A stretch of 64,000 bases of DNA from Bos javanicus (taxonomy: Eukaryota > Chordata > Mammalia > Artiodactyla > Bovidae): the NCBI RefSeq assembly GCF_032452875.1, contig NW_026893631.1, positions 682,001 to 746,000 on the forward strand. The letters are read 5' to 3'. This document shows, piece after piece, positions 52,070 through 64,000 of this stretch. Both the position numbers and the translations under genes were made by a program. Position 1 is the first letter of the stretch, and every line of letters begins with the position of its first letter. The notes beneath the pieces are model-generated. The model was not told where the DNA came from. It worked only from the letters and a program-made list of their open reading frames with translations, and did not search any database.

Positions 52070-52313
52070 GGGCCTGCTGAGCTGCGTGATTACTGTCTGC
52101 TCATCTGCTTGACAATTGCCAGCTGAGCTGCATGATTCCTGCCTGTCATCTGCTTGACAATTGCCAGCTGTGCTGCGTAATTCCTGCCTGCTCAGCTGCT
52201 TGATTATTGCCAGCTGAGCAGCATGATTCCTCACAGCTGAGTTCCATGATTATTGCCTGCTGACTGTTTGATTCGTGCCTACTCAGCTCTTTGTTTATTG
52301 CCTCCAGAGGCAC
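52070..52313 (+). repeat. Island 27, type A1
   Basis: This is a 244-bp A body in B context, landmark 327 bp upstream at 51743. Confidence 0.93.
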
Positions 52314-54354
52314 ATGATCAGTGTATGATAGCAAACATGATCAGCGCATGATCAGTCACATGATCAGCGCCATTAAGTCACGTGATCACTACATGATAGT
52401 CATGTGATCAGTCCATGCTCAGTCACGGTATCAGTGCATGATCAGCCACGTGATCAGTGCATGATAGCCACGTGATCAGTGCATGATAGCCACGTGATCA
52501 GTGCATGATCAGCCACGTGATCAGTGCATGATTGCACGTGATCAGTGCATGATCAGTCACGTGATCAGTGCATGATCAGGCACGTGATCAGTGCATGATC
52601 AGCCACGTGATCAGTGCATGATAGCCACGTGATCAGTGCATGATCAGTCACGTGATCAGTGTATGATCAGTCACGTGACCAGTACATGGTAGCTACATGA
52701 TCATTGCATGATCAGCCACGTGAGTAGTGCATGATAGCCACGTGATCAGTGCATGATCAGTCACGTGATCAGTGCATGATCAGTCATGTGATCAGTGCAT
52801 GATCAGGCACGTGATCAGTGCATGATCAGCCACGTGATCAGTGCATGATAGCCACGTGATCAGTGCATGATCAGTCACGTGATCAGTGCATGATCAGTCA
52901 CGTGATCAGTGCATGATCAGCCACGTGATCAGTGCATGATCAGCCACGTGATCAGTGCATGATCAGTCACGTGATCAGTGCATGGTAGCTGCGTGATCAG
53001 TGCATGATCAGCCACGTGATCAGTGCATGATAGCCACGTGATCAGTGCATGATCAGTCACGTGATCAGTGCATGATCAGCCACGTGATCAGTGCATGATC
53101 AGTCACGTGACCAGTACATGCTGCGTGATCATTGCATGATCAGCCACGTGATCAGTGCATGATAGCCACGTGATCAGTGCATGATCAGTCACGTGATCAG
53201 TGCATGATCAGTCACGTGATCAGTGCATGATCATTTACGTGATCAGTGCATGATCAGTCACGTGACCAGTATATGGTAGCTACGTGATCATTGCATGATC
53301 AGCCACGTGAGCAGTGCATGATAGCCACGTGATGTGTGCATGATCAGTTACGTGAGCAGTGTATGATCAGCCACGTGATCAGTGCATGAGTGCCACGTGA
53401 TCAGTGCATGATCAGTCACGTGACAGTGTGTGATCAGCCACGTGATCAGTGCATGATCAGCCACGTGATCAGTGCATGATAGCCACGTGATCAGTGCATG
53501 ATCAGTTACGTGATCAGTGTATGATCAGCCACGTGATCAGTGCATGGTCAGACACGTGATCAGTGTATGATCAGCCACGTGATCAGTGCATGATATCCAC
53601 GTGATCAGTGCATGATCAGTCACGTGATCAGTGCATGATCAGCCACGTGATCAGTGCATGATCAGCCACGTGATCAGTGCATGATCAGTCACGTGATCAG
53701 TGCATGATAGCTACGTGATCATTGCATGATCAGCCACGTGATCAGTGCATGATAGCCACGTGATCAGTGCATGATAGCCACGTGATCAGTGCATGATCAG
53801 TCACGTGATCAGTGCATGATCAGCCACGTGATCAGTGCATGACAGGCACGTGATCAGTATGATCAGCCACGTGATCAGTGCATGATAGCCACGTGATCAG
53901 TGCATGATCAGTCACGTGATCAGTGCATGATCAGTCACGTGATCAGTGCATGATCAGTCACGTGATCAGTGCATGATCAGCCACGTGATCAGTGCATGAT
54001 CAGTCACGTGATCAGTGCATGATCAGCCACGTGATCAGTGCATGATAGCCACGTGATCAGTGCATGATCAGCCACGTGATCAGTGCATGATCAGTCACGT
54101 GATCAGTGCATGATCAGTCACGTGATCAGTGCATGATCAGCCACGTGATCAGTGCATGATCAGTCATGTGTCAGTGCATGATAGCACGTGATCAGTGCAT
54201 GATCAGTCCCGTGATCAGTGCATGATCAGCCACGTGATCAGTGCATGATAGCCACGTGATCAGTGCATGATCAGTCACGTGATCAGTGCATGATCAGTCA
54301 CGTGATCAGTGTATGATCAGCCACGTGATCAGTGCATGATCAGTCACGTGATCA

Positions 54355-54594
54355 GGGCCTGCTGAGCTGCGCGATTACTGTCTGCTCATCTGCTTGACAA
54401 TTTCAAGCTGCGCTGCACGATTCCTGCCTGTCATCTCCTTGACAATAGCCACCTGTGCTGCATAATTCCTGCCTGCTCATCTACTTGATTATTGCCAGCT
54501 GAGCAGCATGATTTCTCAGAGCTGAGTTCCATGATTATAGCCTGCTGACTGATTCCTGCCTACTCAGCTCTTTGTTCATTGCCTCCAGATGCAC
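54355..54594 (+). repeat. Island 28, type B, diverged
   Basis: This is a 240-bp B island with the most private changes in the right half: GCGCGATTACTG, ATTTCAAGCTGCGC and CAATAGCCACC. It keeps CATCTCCTTG and CCAGATGCAC of the old left-zone B form. The landmark is 192 bp upstream, the shortest such distance. It looks like an unconverted relic. Confidence 0.92.
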
Positions 54595-55148
54595 ATGATC
54601 AGTGTATGACACCAAACATGATCAGTGCATGATCAGTCACATGATCAGTGCATGATAAGCCACGTGATCAGTGCATGATCAATTACGTGATCAGTGCATG
54701 ATCAGTCACGTGACCAGTACATGGTAGCTGCGTGATCAGTGCATGATCAGCCACGTGAGCAGTGCATGATAGCCACGTGATCAGTGCATGATCAGTCACG
54801 TGATCAGTGCATGATCAGTCACGTGATCAGTGCATGATCAGCCACGTGATCAGTGCATGATCAATCACGTGATCAGTGCATGATCAGTCACGTGACAGTG
54901 CATGATAGCCACGTGATCAGTGCATGATCAGCCACGTGATCAGTGCATGATCAGCCACGTGATCAGTGCATGATCAGTTACGTGAGCAGTGTATGATCAG
55001 CCACGTGATCAGTGCATGGTCAGACACGTGAACAGTGTATGATCAGCCACGTGATCAGTGCATGATATCCAAGTGATCAGTGCATGATCAATCACGTGAT
55101 CAGTGTATGATCAGCCACGTGAACAGTGCATGCTCAGTCACGTGATCA

Positions 55149-55392
55149 GGGCCTGCTGAGCTGCGTGATTACTGTCTGCTCATCTGCTTGACAATTGCCA
55201 GCTGAGCTGCATGATTCCTGCCTGTCATCTGCTTGACAATTGCCAGCTGTGCTGCGTAATTCCTGCCTGCTCAGCTGCTTGATTATTGCCAGCTGAGCAG
55301 CATGATTCCTCACAGCTGAGTTCCATGATTATTGCCTGCTGACTGTTTGATTCGTGCCTACTCAGCTCTTTGTTTATTGCCTCCAGAGGCAC
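55149..55392 (+). repeat. Island 29, type A2
   Basis: This is a 244-bp A island in A context, landmark 130 bp upstream at 55019. It closes a B-A doublet of 794 bp with island 28, almost the same spacing as islands 1 and 2 (795 bp). Confidence 0.93.
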
Positions 55393-56621
55393 ATGATCAG
55401 TGTATGATAGCAAACATGATCAGCGCATGATCAGTCACATGATCAGCGCCATTAAGTCACGTGATCACTACATGATAGTCATGTGATCAGTCCATGCTCA
55501 GTCACGGTATCAGTGCATGATCAGCCACGTGATCAGTGCATGATAGCCACGTGATCAGTGCATGATCAGCCACGTGATCAGTGCATGATTGCTACGTGAT
55601 CAGTGCATGATCAGTCACGTGATCAGTGCATGATCAGGCACGTGATCAGTGCATGATCAGCCACGTGATCAGTGCATGATAGCCACGTGATCAGTGCATG
55701 ATCAGTCACCTGATGGGTGTATGATCAGTCACGTGACCAGTACATGGTAGCTACATGATCATTGCATGATCAGCCACGTGAGTAGTGCATGATAGCCACG
55801 TGATCAGTGCATGATCAGTCACGTGATCAGTGCATGATCAGTCATGTGATCAGTGCATGATCAGGCACGTGATCAGTGCATGATCAGCCACGTGATCAGT
55901 GCATGATAGCCACGTGATCAGTGCATGATCAGTCACGTGATCAGTGCATGATCAGTCACGTGATCAGTGCATGATCAGCCACGTGATCAGTGCATGATCA
56001 ATTACGTGATCAGTGCATGATCAGTCACGTGATCAGTACATGGAGCTGCGTGATCAGTGCATGATCAGCCACGTGATCAGTGCATGATAGCCACGTGATC
56101 AGTGCATGATCAGTCACGTGATCAGTGCATGATCAGCCACGTGATCAGTGCATGATCAGTCACGTGATCAGTGCATGATCAGCCACGTGATCAGTGCATG
56201 ATCAGCCACGTGATCAGTGCATGATCAGTTACGTGATCAGTGCATGATCAGCCACGTGATCAGTGCATGATAGCCACGTGATCAGTGCATGATCAGCCAC
56301 GTGATCAGTGCATGATCAGTCACGTGATCAGTGCATGATCAGTCACGTGATCAGTGCATGATCATCACGTGATCAGTGCATGTCAGTCATGTGTCAGTGC
56401 ATGATAGCCCGTGATCAGTGCATGATCAGTCCCGTGATCAGTGCATGATCAGCCACGTGATCAGTGCATGATAGCCACGTGATCAGTGCATGACAATTAC
56501 GTGATCAGTGCATGATCAGTCACGTGATCAGTGCATGATAGCCACGTGATCAGTGCATGATCAGTCACGTGATCAGTGTATGATCAGCCACGTGAACAGT
56601 GCATGCTCAGTCACGTGATCA

Positions 56622-56861
56622 GGGCCTGCTGAGCTGCGTGATTACTGTCTGCTCATCTGCTTGACAATTGCCAGCTGAGCTGCACGATTCCTGCCTGTCA
56701 TCTGCTTGACAATTGCCAGCTGTGCTGCATAATTCCTGCCTGCTCAGCTGCTTGATTATTGCCAGCTGAGCAGCATGATTCCTCACAGCTGAGTTCCATG
56801 ATTATTGCCTGCTGACTGATTCGTGCCTACTCAGCTCTTTGTTCATTGCCTCCAGAGGCAC
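56622..56861 (+). repeat. Island 30, A/B mosaic
   Basis: This 240-bp island aligns with island 23 one large-repeat step earlier. It shares the B-A-B switches but has GACTGATTCGTG (A-like CGTG) where island 23 has CCTG. The tail is B-like (GATAAGCC). Confidence 0.9.
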
Positions 56862-59178
56862 ATGATCAGTGTATGATAGCAAACATGATCAGCACATGAT
56901 CAGTCACATGATCAGTGCATGATAAGCCACGTGATCAGTGCATGATCAGTCACGTGATCAGTGCATGATCAGTCACGTGATCAGTGCATGATAGCCACGT
57001 GATCAGTGCATGATCAGCCACGTGATCAGTGCATGATAGCCACGTGATCAGTGCATGATCAGTCACGTGATCAGTGCATGATAGCTACGTGATCAGTGCA
57101 TGATCAGCCACGTGATCAGTGCATGATAGCCACGTGATCAGTGCATGATCAGTCACGTGATCAGTGCATGATCAGTCACGTGATCAGTGCATGATCAGCC
57201 ACGTGATCAGTGCATGATCAGTCACGTGATCAGTGCATGATAGCCACGTGATCAGTGCATGATCAGCCACGTGATCAGTGCATGATAGCCACGTGATCAG
57301 TGCATGATCAGTCACGTGATCAGTGCATGATCAGCCACGTGATCAGTGCATGATCAGTCACGTGATCAGTGCATGATCAGCCACGTGATCAGTGCATGAT
57401 CAGCCACGTGATCAGTGCATGATCAGTCACGTGATCAGTGCATGATCAGCCACGTGATCAGTGCATGATAGCCACGTGATCAGTGCATGATCAGTCACGT
57501 GATCAGTGCATGATCAGTCACGTGATCAGTGCATGATCAGCCACGTGATCAGTGCATGATCAGTCACGTGATCAGTGCATGATAGCTACGTGATCAGTGC
57601 ATGATCAGCCCGTGATCAGTGCATGATAGCCACGTGATCAGTGCATGATAGCCACGTGATCAGTGCATGATCAGTCACGTGATCAGTGCATGATCAGCCA
57701 CGTGATCAGTGCATGATAGCCACGTGATCAGTGCATGATAGCCACGTGATCAGTGCATGATCAGCCACGTGATCAGTGCATGATAGCCACGTGATCAGTG
57801 CATGATCAGTCACGTGATCAGTGCATGATCAGCACGTGATCAGTGTATGATCAGCCACGTGATCAGTGCATGATAGCCACGTGATCAGTGCATGATCAGT
57901 CACGTGATCAGTGCATGATCAGTCACGTGACAGTGCATGGTAGCTACGTGATCAGTGCATGATCAGCCACGTGATCAGTGCATGATAGCCACGTGATCAG
58001 TGCATGATCAGTCACGTGATCAGTGCATGATCAGCCACGTGATCAGTGCATGATCAATTACGTGATCAGTGCATGATCAGTCACGTGATCAGTGCATGAT
58101 AGCTGCGTGATCAGTGCATGATCAGCCACGTGATCAGTGCATGATAGCCACGTGATCAGTGCATGATCAGTCACGTGATCAGTGCATGATCAGCCACGTG
58201 ATCAGTGCATGATCAGTCACGTGATCATCACGTGATTGCTGCGTGATCAGTGCATGATCAGCCACGTGATCAGTGCATGATAGCCACGTGATCAGTGCAT
58301 GATAGCCACGTGATCAGTGCATGATCAGTCACGTGATAGTGCATGATCAGCCACGTGATCAGTGCATGATCAGTCACGTGATCAGTGCATGATCAGTCAC
58401 GTGATCAGTGCATGATCAGCCACGTGATCAGTGCATGATCAGCCACGTGATCAGTACATGATAGCTGCGTGATCAGTGCATGATCAGCCACGTGATCAGT
58501 GCATGATAGCCACGTGATCAGTGCATGATCATCCACGTGATCAGTGCATGATCAGCCACGTGATCAGTGCATGATAGCCACGTGATCAGTGCATGATCAG
58601 TCACGTGATCAGTGCATGATCAGTCACGTGATCAGTGCATGATCAGCCACGTGATCAGTGCATGATCAGCCACGTGATCAGTGCATGATCAATTACGTGA
58701 TCAGTGCATGATCAGTCACGTGATCAGTGCATGGTAGCTACGTGATCAGTGCATGATCAGCCACGTGATCAGTGCATGATAGCCACGTGATCAGTGCATG
58801 ATCAGCCACGTGATCAGTGCATGATCAGTCACGTGATCAGTGCATGATCAGTCACGTGATCAGTGCATGATCATCACGTGATCAGTGCATGTCAGTCATG
58901 TGTCAGTGCATGATAGCCCGTGATCAGTGCATGATCAGTCCCGTGATCAGTGCATGATCAGCCACGTGATCAGTGCATGATAGCCACGTGATCAGTGCAT
59001 GATCAGTCACGTGATCAGTGCATGATCAGCCACGTGATCAGTGCATGATCAGCCACGTGATCAGTGCATGATCAGCCACGTGATCAGTGCATGATCAGTC
59101 ACGTGATCAGTGCATGATCAGTCACGTGATCAGTGTGTGATCAGCCACGTGAACAGTGCATGCTCAGTCACGTGATCA

Positions 59179-59418
59179 GGGCCTGCTGAGCTGCGTGATT
59201 ACTGTCTGCTCATCTGCTTGACAATTGCCAGCTGAGCTGCACGATTCCTGCCTGTCATCTGCTTGACAATTGCCAGCTGTGCTGCATAATTCCTGCCTGC
59301 TCAGCTGCTTGATTATTGCCAGCTGAGCAGCATGATTTCTCAGAGCTGAGTTCCATGATTATAGCCTGCTGACTGATTCGTGCCTACTCAGCTCTTTGTT
59401 CATTGCCTCCAGAGGCAC
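59179..59418 (+). repeat. Island 31, B-like mosaic
   Basis: This 240-bp island aligns with island 24. It is A-like in subrepeat 3 (CTCAGCTGCTTG), B-like in subrepeat 4 (TTTCTCAGAGC, GATTATAGCC), then GACTGATTCGTG and CCAGAGGCAC. Its tail GATACCAAAC is intermediate between A (GATAGCAAAC) and B (GACACCAAAC). Confidence 0.9.
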
Positions 59419-60155
59419 ATGATCAGTGTATGATACCAAACATGATCAGTGCATGATCAGTCACATGATCAGTGCATGATAAGCCACGTGATCAGTGCAT
59501 GATCAGTCACGTGATCAGTGCATGATCAGTCACGTGATCAGTGCATGGTAGCTGCGTGATCAGTGCATGATCAGCCACGTGATCAGTGCATGATAGCCAC
59601 GTGATCAGTGCATGATCAGTCACGTGATCAGTGCATGATCAGTCACGTGATCAGTGCATGATCAGCCACGTGATCAGTGCATGATCAGTCACGTGATCAG
59701 TGCATGATCAGTCACGTGACCAGTACATGGTAGCTACGTGATCATTGCATGATCAGCCACGTGATCAGTGCATGATCAGCCACGTGATCAGTGCATGATC
59801 AGTCACGTGATCAGTGCATGGTAGCACGTGATCAGTGCATGATCAGCCACGTGATCAGTGCATGATCAGCCACGTGATCAGTGCATGATCAGTCACGTGA
59901 TCAGTGCATGATCAGCCACGTGATCAGTGCATGATCAGCCACGTGATCAGTGCATGATCAGCCACGTGATCAGTGCATGATCAGTTACGTGATCAGTGTA
60001 TGATCAGCCACGTGATCAGTGCATGGTCAGACACGTGATCAGTGTATGATCAGCCACGTGATCAGTGCATGATATCCACGTGATCAGTGCATGATCAGTC
60101 ACGTGATCAGTGTATGATCAGCCACGTGAACAGTGCATGCTCAGTCACGTGATCA

Positions 60156-60399
60156 GGGCCTGCTGAGCTGCGTGATTACTGTCTGCTCATCTGCTTGACA
60201 ATTGCCAGCTGAGCTGCATGATTCCTGCCTGTCATCTGCTTGACAATTGCCAGCTGTGCTGTGTAATTCCTGCCTGCTCAGCTGCTTGATTATTGCCAGC
60301 TGAGCAGCATGATTCCTCACAGCTGAGTTCCATGATTATTGCCTGCTGACTGTTTGATTCATGCCTACTCAGCTCTTTGTTTATTGCCTCCAGAGGCAC
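60156..60399 (+). repeat. Island 32, type A2
   Basis: This is a 244-bp A island in A context, landmark 131 bp upstream at 60025. It has GCTGTGTAATT and GATTCATGCC, the older A form. Confidence 0.93.
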
Positions 60400-62087
60400 A
60401 TGATCAGTGTATGATAGCAAACATGATCAGCGCATGATCAGTCACATGATCAGCGCCATTAAGTCACGTGATCACTACATGATAGTCATGTGATCAGTCC
60501 ATGCTCAGTCACGGTATCAGTGCATGATCAGCCACGTGATCAGTGCATGATCAGCCACGTGATCAGTGCATGATCAGCCACGTGATCAGTGCATGATCAG
60601 CCACGTGATCAGTGCATGATTGCTACGTGATCAGTGCATGATCAGTCACGTGATCAGTGCATGACCAGGCACGTGATCAGTGCATGATCAGCCACGTGAT
60701 CAGTGCATGATAGCCACGTGATCAGTGCATGATCAGTCACTGATCAGTGCATGATCAGTCACGTGACCAGTACATGGTAGCTACGTGATCATTGCATGAT
60801 CAGCCACGTGATCAGTGCATGATAGCCACGTGATCAGTGCATGATCATCCACGTGATCAGTGCATGATCAGCCACGTGATCAGTGCATGATAGCCACGTG
60901 ATCAGTGCATGATCAGTCACGTGATCAGTGCATGATCAGTCACGTGATCAGTGCATGATCAGCCACGTGATCAGTGCATGATCAGCCACGTGATCAGTGC
61001 ATGATCAATTACGTGATCAGTGCATGATCAGTCACGTGATCAGTGCATGATAGCCACGTGATCAGTGCATGATCAGCCACGTGATCAGTGCATGATAGCC
61101 ACGTGATCAGTGCATGATCAGCCACGTGATCAGTGCATGATCAGTCACGTGATCAGTGCATGATCAGTCACGTGATCAGTGCATGATCAGTTACGTGATC
61201 AGTGCATGATCAGTCACGTGATCAGTGCATGGTAGCTGCGTGATCAGTGCATGATCAGCCACGTGATCAGTGCATGATAGCCACGTGATCAGTGCATGAT
61301 CAGTCACGTGATCAGTGCATGATCAGCCACGTGATCAGTGCATGATCAGCCACGTGATCAGTGCATGATCAGCCACGTGATCAGTGCATGATCAGTCACG
61401 TGATCAGTGCATGATCAGTCACGTGATCAGTGCATGATAGCTACGTGATCAGTGCATGATCAGCCACGTGATCAGTGCATGATAGCCACGTGATCAGTGC
61501 ATGATCATCCACGTGATCAGTGCATGATCAGTCACGTGATCAGTGCATGATCAGCCACGTGATCAGTGCATGATCAGCCACGTGATCAGTGCATGATCAG
61601 TCACGTGATCAGTACATGATAGCTACGTGATCAGTGCATGATCAGCCACGTGATCAGTGCATGATAGCCACGTGATCAGTGCATGATAGCCACGTGATCA
61701 GTGCATGATCAGTCACGTGATCAGTGCATGATCAGCCACGTGATCAGTGCATGATGAGTCATGTAGTCAGTGCATGATAGCCCGTGATCAGTGCATGATC
61801 AGTCCCGTGATCAGTGCATGATCAGCCACGTGATCAGTGCATGATAGCCACGTGATCAGTGCATGATCAGTCACGTGATCAGTGCATGATCAGCCACGTG
61901 ATCAGTGCATGATCAGCCACGTGATCAGTGCATGATCAGCCACGTGATCAGTGCATGATCAATCACGTGATCAGTGCATGATCAGCCACGTGATCAGTGC
62001 ATGATAGCCACGTGATCAGTGCATGATCAGTCACGTGATCAGTGTATGATCAGCCACGTGAACAGTGCATGCTCAGTCACGTGATCA

Positions 62088-62331
62088 GGGCCTGCTGAGC
62101 TGCGTGATTACTGTCTGCTCATCTGCTTGACAATTGCCAGCTGAGCTGCACGATTCCTGCCTGTCATCTGCTTGACAATTGCCAGCTGTGCTGCGTAATT
62201 CCTGCCTGCTCAGCTGCTTGATTATTGCCAGCTGAGCAGCATGATTCCTCACAGCTGAGTTCCATGATTATTGCCTGCTGACTGTTTGATTCGTGCCTAC
62301 TCAGCTCTTTGTTTATTGCCTCCAGAGGCAC
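62088..62331 (+). repeat. Island 33, type A1
   Basis: This is a 244-bp A body in B context, landmark 329 bp upstream at 61759. It is the last island in the window; the remaining 1.67 kb is 23-bp units. Confidence 0.93.
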
Positions 62332-64000
62332 ATGATCAGTGTATGATAGCAAACATGATCAGCGCATGATCAGTCACATGATCAGCGCCATTAAGTCACG
62401 TGATCACTACATGATAGTCATGTGATCAGTCCATGCTCAGTCACGGTATCAGTGCATGATCAGCCACGTGATCAGTGCATGATAGCCACGTGATCAGTGC
62501 ATGATCAGCCACGTGATCAGTGCATGATCAGCCACGTGATCAGTGCATGATTGCACGTGATCAGTGCATGATCAGTCACGTGATCAGTGCATGATCAGGC
62601 ACGTGATCAGTGCATGATCAGCCACGTGATCAGTGCATGATAGCCACGTGATCAGTGCATGATCAGTCACGTGATCAGTGCATGATCAGTCACGTGACCA
62701 GTACATGGTAGCTACATGATCATTGCATGATCAGCCACGTGAGTAGTGCATGATAGCCACGTGATCAGTGCATGATCAGTCACGTGATCAGTGCATGATC
62801 AGTCATGTGATCAGTGCATGATCAGGCACGTGATCAGTGCATGATCAGCCACGTGATCAGTGCATGATAGCCACGTGATCAGTGCATGATCAGTCACGTG
62901 ATCAGTGCATGATCAGTCACGTGATCAGTGCATGATCAGCCACGTGATCAGTGCATGATCAATTACGTGATCAGTGCATGATCAGTCACGTGATCAGTAC
63001 ATGGTAGCTACGTGATCAGTGCATGATCAGCCACGTGATCAGTGCATGATCAATTGCGTGATCAGTGCATGATCAGTCACGTGATCAGTGCATGATCAGC
63101 CACGTGATCAGTGCATGATCAGTCACGTGACCAGTACATGGTAGCTACGTGATCATTGCATGATCAGCCACGTTAATAGTGCATGATCAATTACGTGATC
63201 AGTGCATGATCAGTCACGTGATCAGTGCATGATCAGTCACGTGATCAGTGCATGATCATTTACGTGATCAGTGCATGATCAGTCACGTGACCAGTATATG
63301 GTAGCTACGTGATCATTGCATGATCAGCCACGTGAGCAGTGCATGATAGCCACGTGATCAGTGCATGATCAGTTACGTGAGCAGTGTATGATCAGCCACG
63401 TGATCAGTGCATGAGTGCCACGTGATCAGTGCATGATCAGTCACGTGACAGTGTGTGATCAGCCACGTGATCAGTGCATGATCAGCCACGTGATCAGTGC
63501 ATGATAGCCACGTGATCAGTGCATGATCAGTTACGTGATCAGTGTATGATCAGCCACGTGATCAGTGCATGGTCAGACACGTGATCAGTGTATGATCAGC
63601 CACGTGATCAGTGCATGATATCCACGTGATCAGTGCATGATCAGTCACGTGATCAGTGCATGATCAGCCACGTGATCAGTGCATGATCAGCCACGTGATC
63701 AGTGCATGATCAGTCACGTGATCAGTGCATGGTAGCTACGTGATCATTGCATGATCAGCCACGTGATCAGTGCATGATAGCCACGTGATCAGTGCATGAT
63801 AGCCACGTGATCAGTGCATGATCAGTCACGTGATCAGTGCATGATCAGCCACGTGATCAGTGCATGACAGGCACGTGATCAGTATGATCAGCCACGTGAT
63901 CAGTGCATGATAGCCACGTGATCAGTGCATGATCAGTCACGTGATCAGTGCATGATCAGTCACGTGATCAGTGCATGATCAGTCACGTGATCAGTGCATG

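Larger units (their letters stand above)
45198..56621 (+). repeat. Larger higher-order repeat, copy 1 (11.42 kb)
   Basis: Island order is mosaic (45198), B (47758), A2 (48735), A2 (50143), A1 (52070), B (54355), A2 (55149). The next mosaic island begins 11,424 bp after the first. Rare markers repeat with the next copy: TCAGCCCGTG at 46181 and 57605, GATCATCACGTGATTGCTGC at 46801 and 58223, and TCAGTGCATGTCAG at 47461 and 58882. All are offset by 11,421-11,424 bp. Confidence 0.88.
1..64000 (+). repeat. Tandem satellite array, 23-bp basic unit
   Basis: The window is head-to-tail copies of a 23-bp unit made of a 12-mer, GATCAGTCACGT (or GATCAGCCACGT), and an 11-mer, GATCAGTGCAT. A frequent 22-bp unit has GATAGCCACGT in place of the 12-mer. 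Both halves begin GATCAGT, so the unit is an ancient duplication of an 11-12 bp motif. At 23 bp per unit there is room for roughly 2,400 units outside the islands (estimate). No inverted block, interspersed repeat or unique sequence was seen. From memory, the unit matches the 12+11 bp prototype of the bovine 1.706 g/cm3 satellite on the opposite strand; that identity is inference. The tandem organisation is seen directly. Confidence 0.98.
56622..64000 (+). repeat. Larger higher-order repeat, copy 2 (partial, cut by window end)
   Basis: Island order is mosaic (56622), mosaic B-like (59179), A2 (60156), A1 (62088), then monomers to the window end. The first three islands align with copy 1 at offsets of 11,424, 11,421 and 11,421 bp. 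After 60156 the alignment shifts to 10,013-10,018 bp (62088 against 52070). It stays there: GACAGGCACG at 63866 pairs with 53841 and GGTCAGACACG at 63571 with 53546, an offset of 10,025 bp. The change equals the 1,408-bp A2-A2 interval missing from this copy. Confidence 0.85.

Noticed and set aside
1..64000. CRISPR array (short direct repeats)
   Set aside because: The repeats are contiguous with no unique spacers of constant length, and no cas genes are present.
1..64000. Telomeric or ribosomal DNA
   Set aside because: No TTAGGG-type runs and no recognisable rRNA sequence. The unit is a 23-bp satellite.
16292..64000. Assembly artefact as the source of the near-identical higher-order copies
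   Set aside because: Not excluded, but less likely: copies carry private indels and substitutions (islands 14, 17, 18; the 46-bp shortening of copy 5; the tract in copy 4), which a simple duplicated contig would not show. Spanning long reads would settle it.

Overview
This 64 kb window is one uninterrupted block of satellite DNA. I see no protein-coding gene, RNA gene, transposable element or unique sequence in it, and the array runs off both ends. Everything is built from a unit of about 23 bp. Each unit is a 12-mer plus an 11-mer, GATCAGTCACGT then GATCAGTGCAT, with common 22-bp variants, all in the same orientation. The design points to pericentromeric or centromeric satellite DNA of a multicellular eukaryote. 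From memory, the reverse-complement unit (GATCACGTGACT + GATCATGCACT) resembles the 12+11 bp prototype of the bovine 1.706 g/cm3 satellite, so a ruminant is my best guess. I could not verify this by search.

The 23-bp arrays are interrupted 33 times by a diverged 'island' of 240-244 bp. Each island starts with GGGCCT and normally carries five subrepeats of 45-46 bp (2 x 23). Type A islands are about 244 bp. Type B islands are 240 bp and lack a 4-bp GTTT segment. Three are clear A/B mosaics. A islands at original sites follow a GGTCAGACACGTG landmark by 130-131 bp in 14 of 14 cases. B, mosaic and 'A1' islands follow a different landmark, GTCATGT, at 190-330 bp.

Layout: (1) 1 to about 14.2 kb is an old, mutated zone with irregular island spacing and B-A doublets 0.73-0.89 kb apart. 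(2) 14.36-16.29 kb is a junction block. (3) 16,292-40,962 holds five head-to-tail copies of a 4.94 kb higher-order repeat, each with two islands at alternating 1.93 and 3.01 kb spacing. (4) 40,963-45,197 is island-poor after its first island. (5) 45,198 to the end is a second, larger higher-order repeat: one copy of 11.42 kb and a second, partial copy that lacks exactly one 1,408-bp island-to-island interval.

The window is therefore a readable record of satellite evolution. It shows 11/12-bp doubling to 23 bp, divergence of a 10-unit block into the island, and then unequal exchange and gene conversion that built nested higher-order repeats. The short reading frames, including the 62-residue minus-strand frame in most A islands, are by-products of the repeat sequence and not genes.
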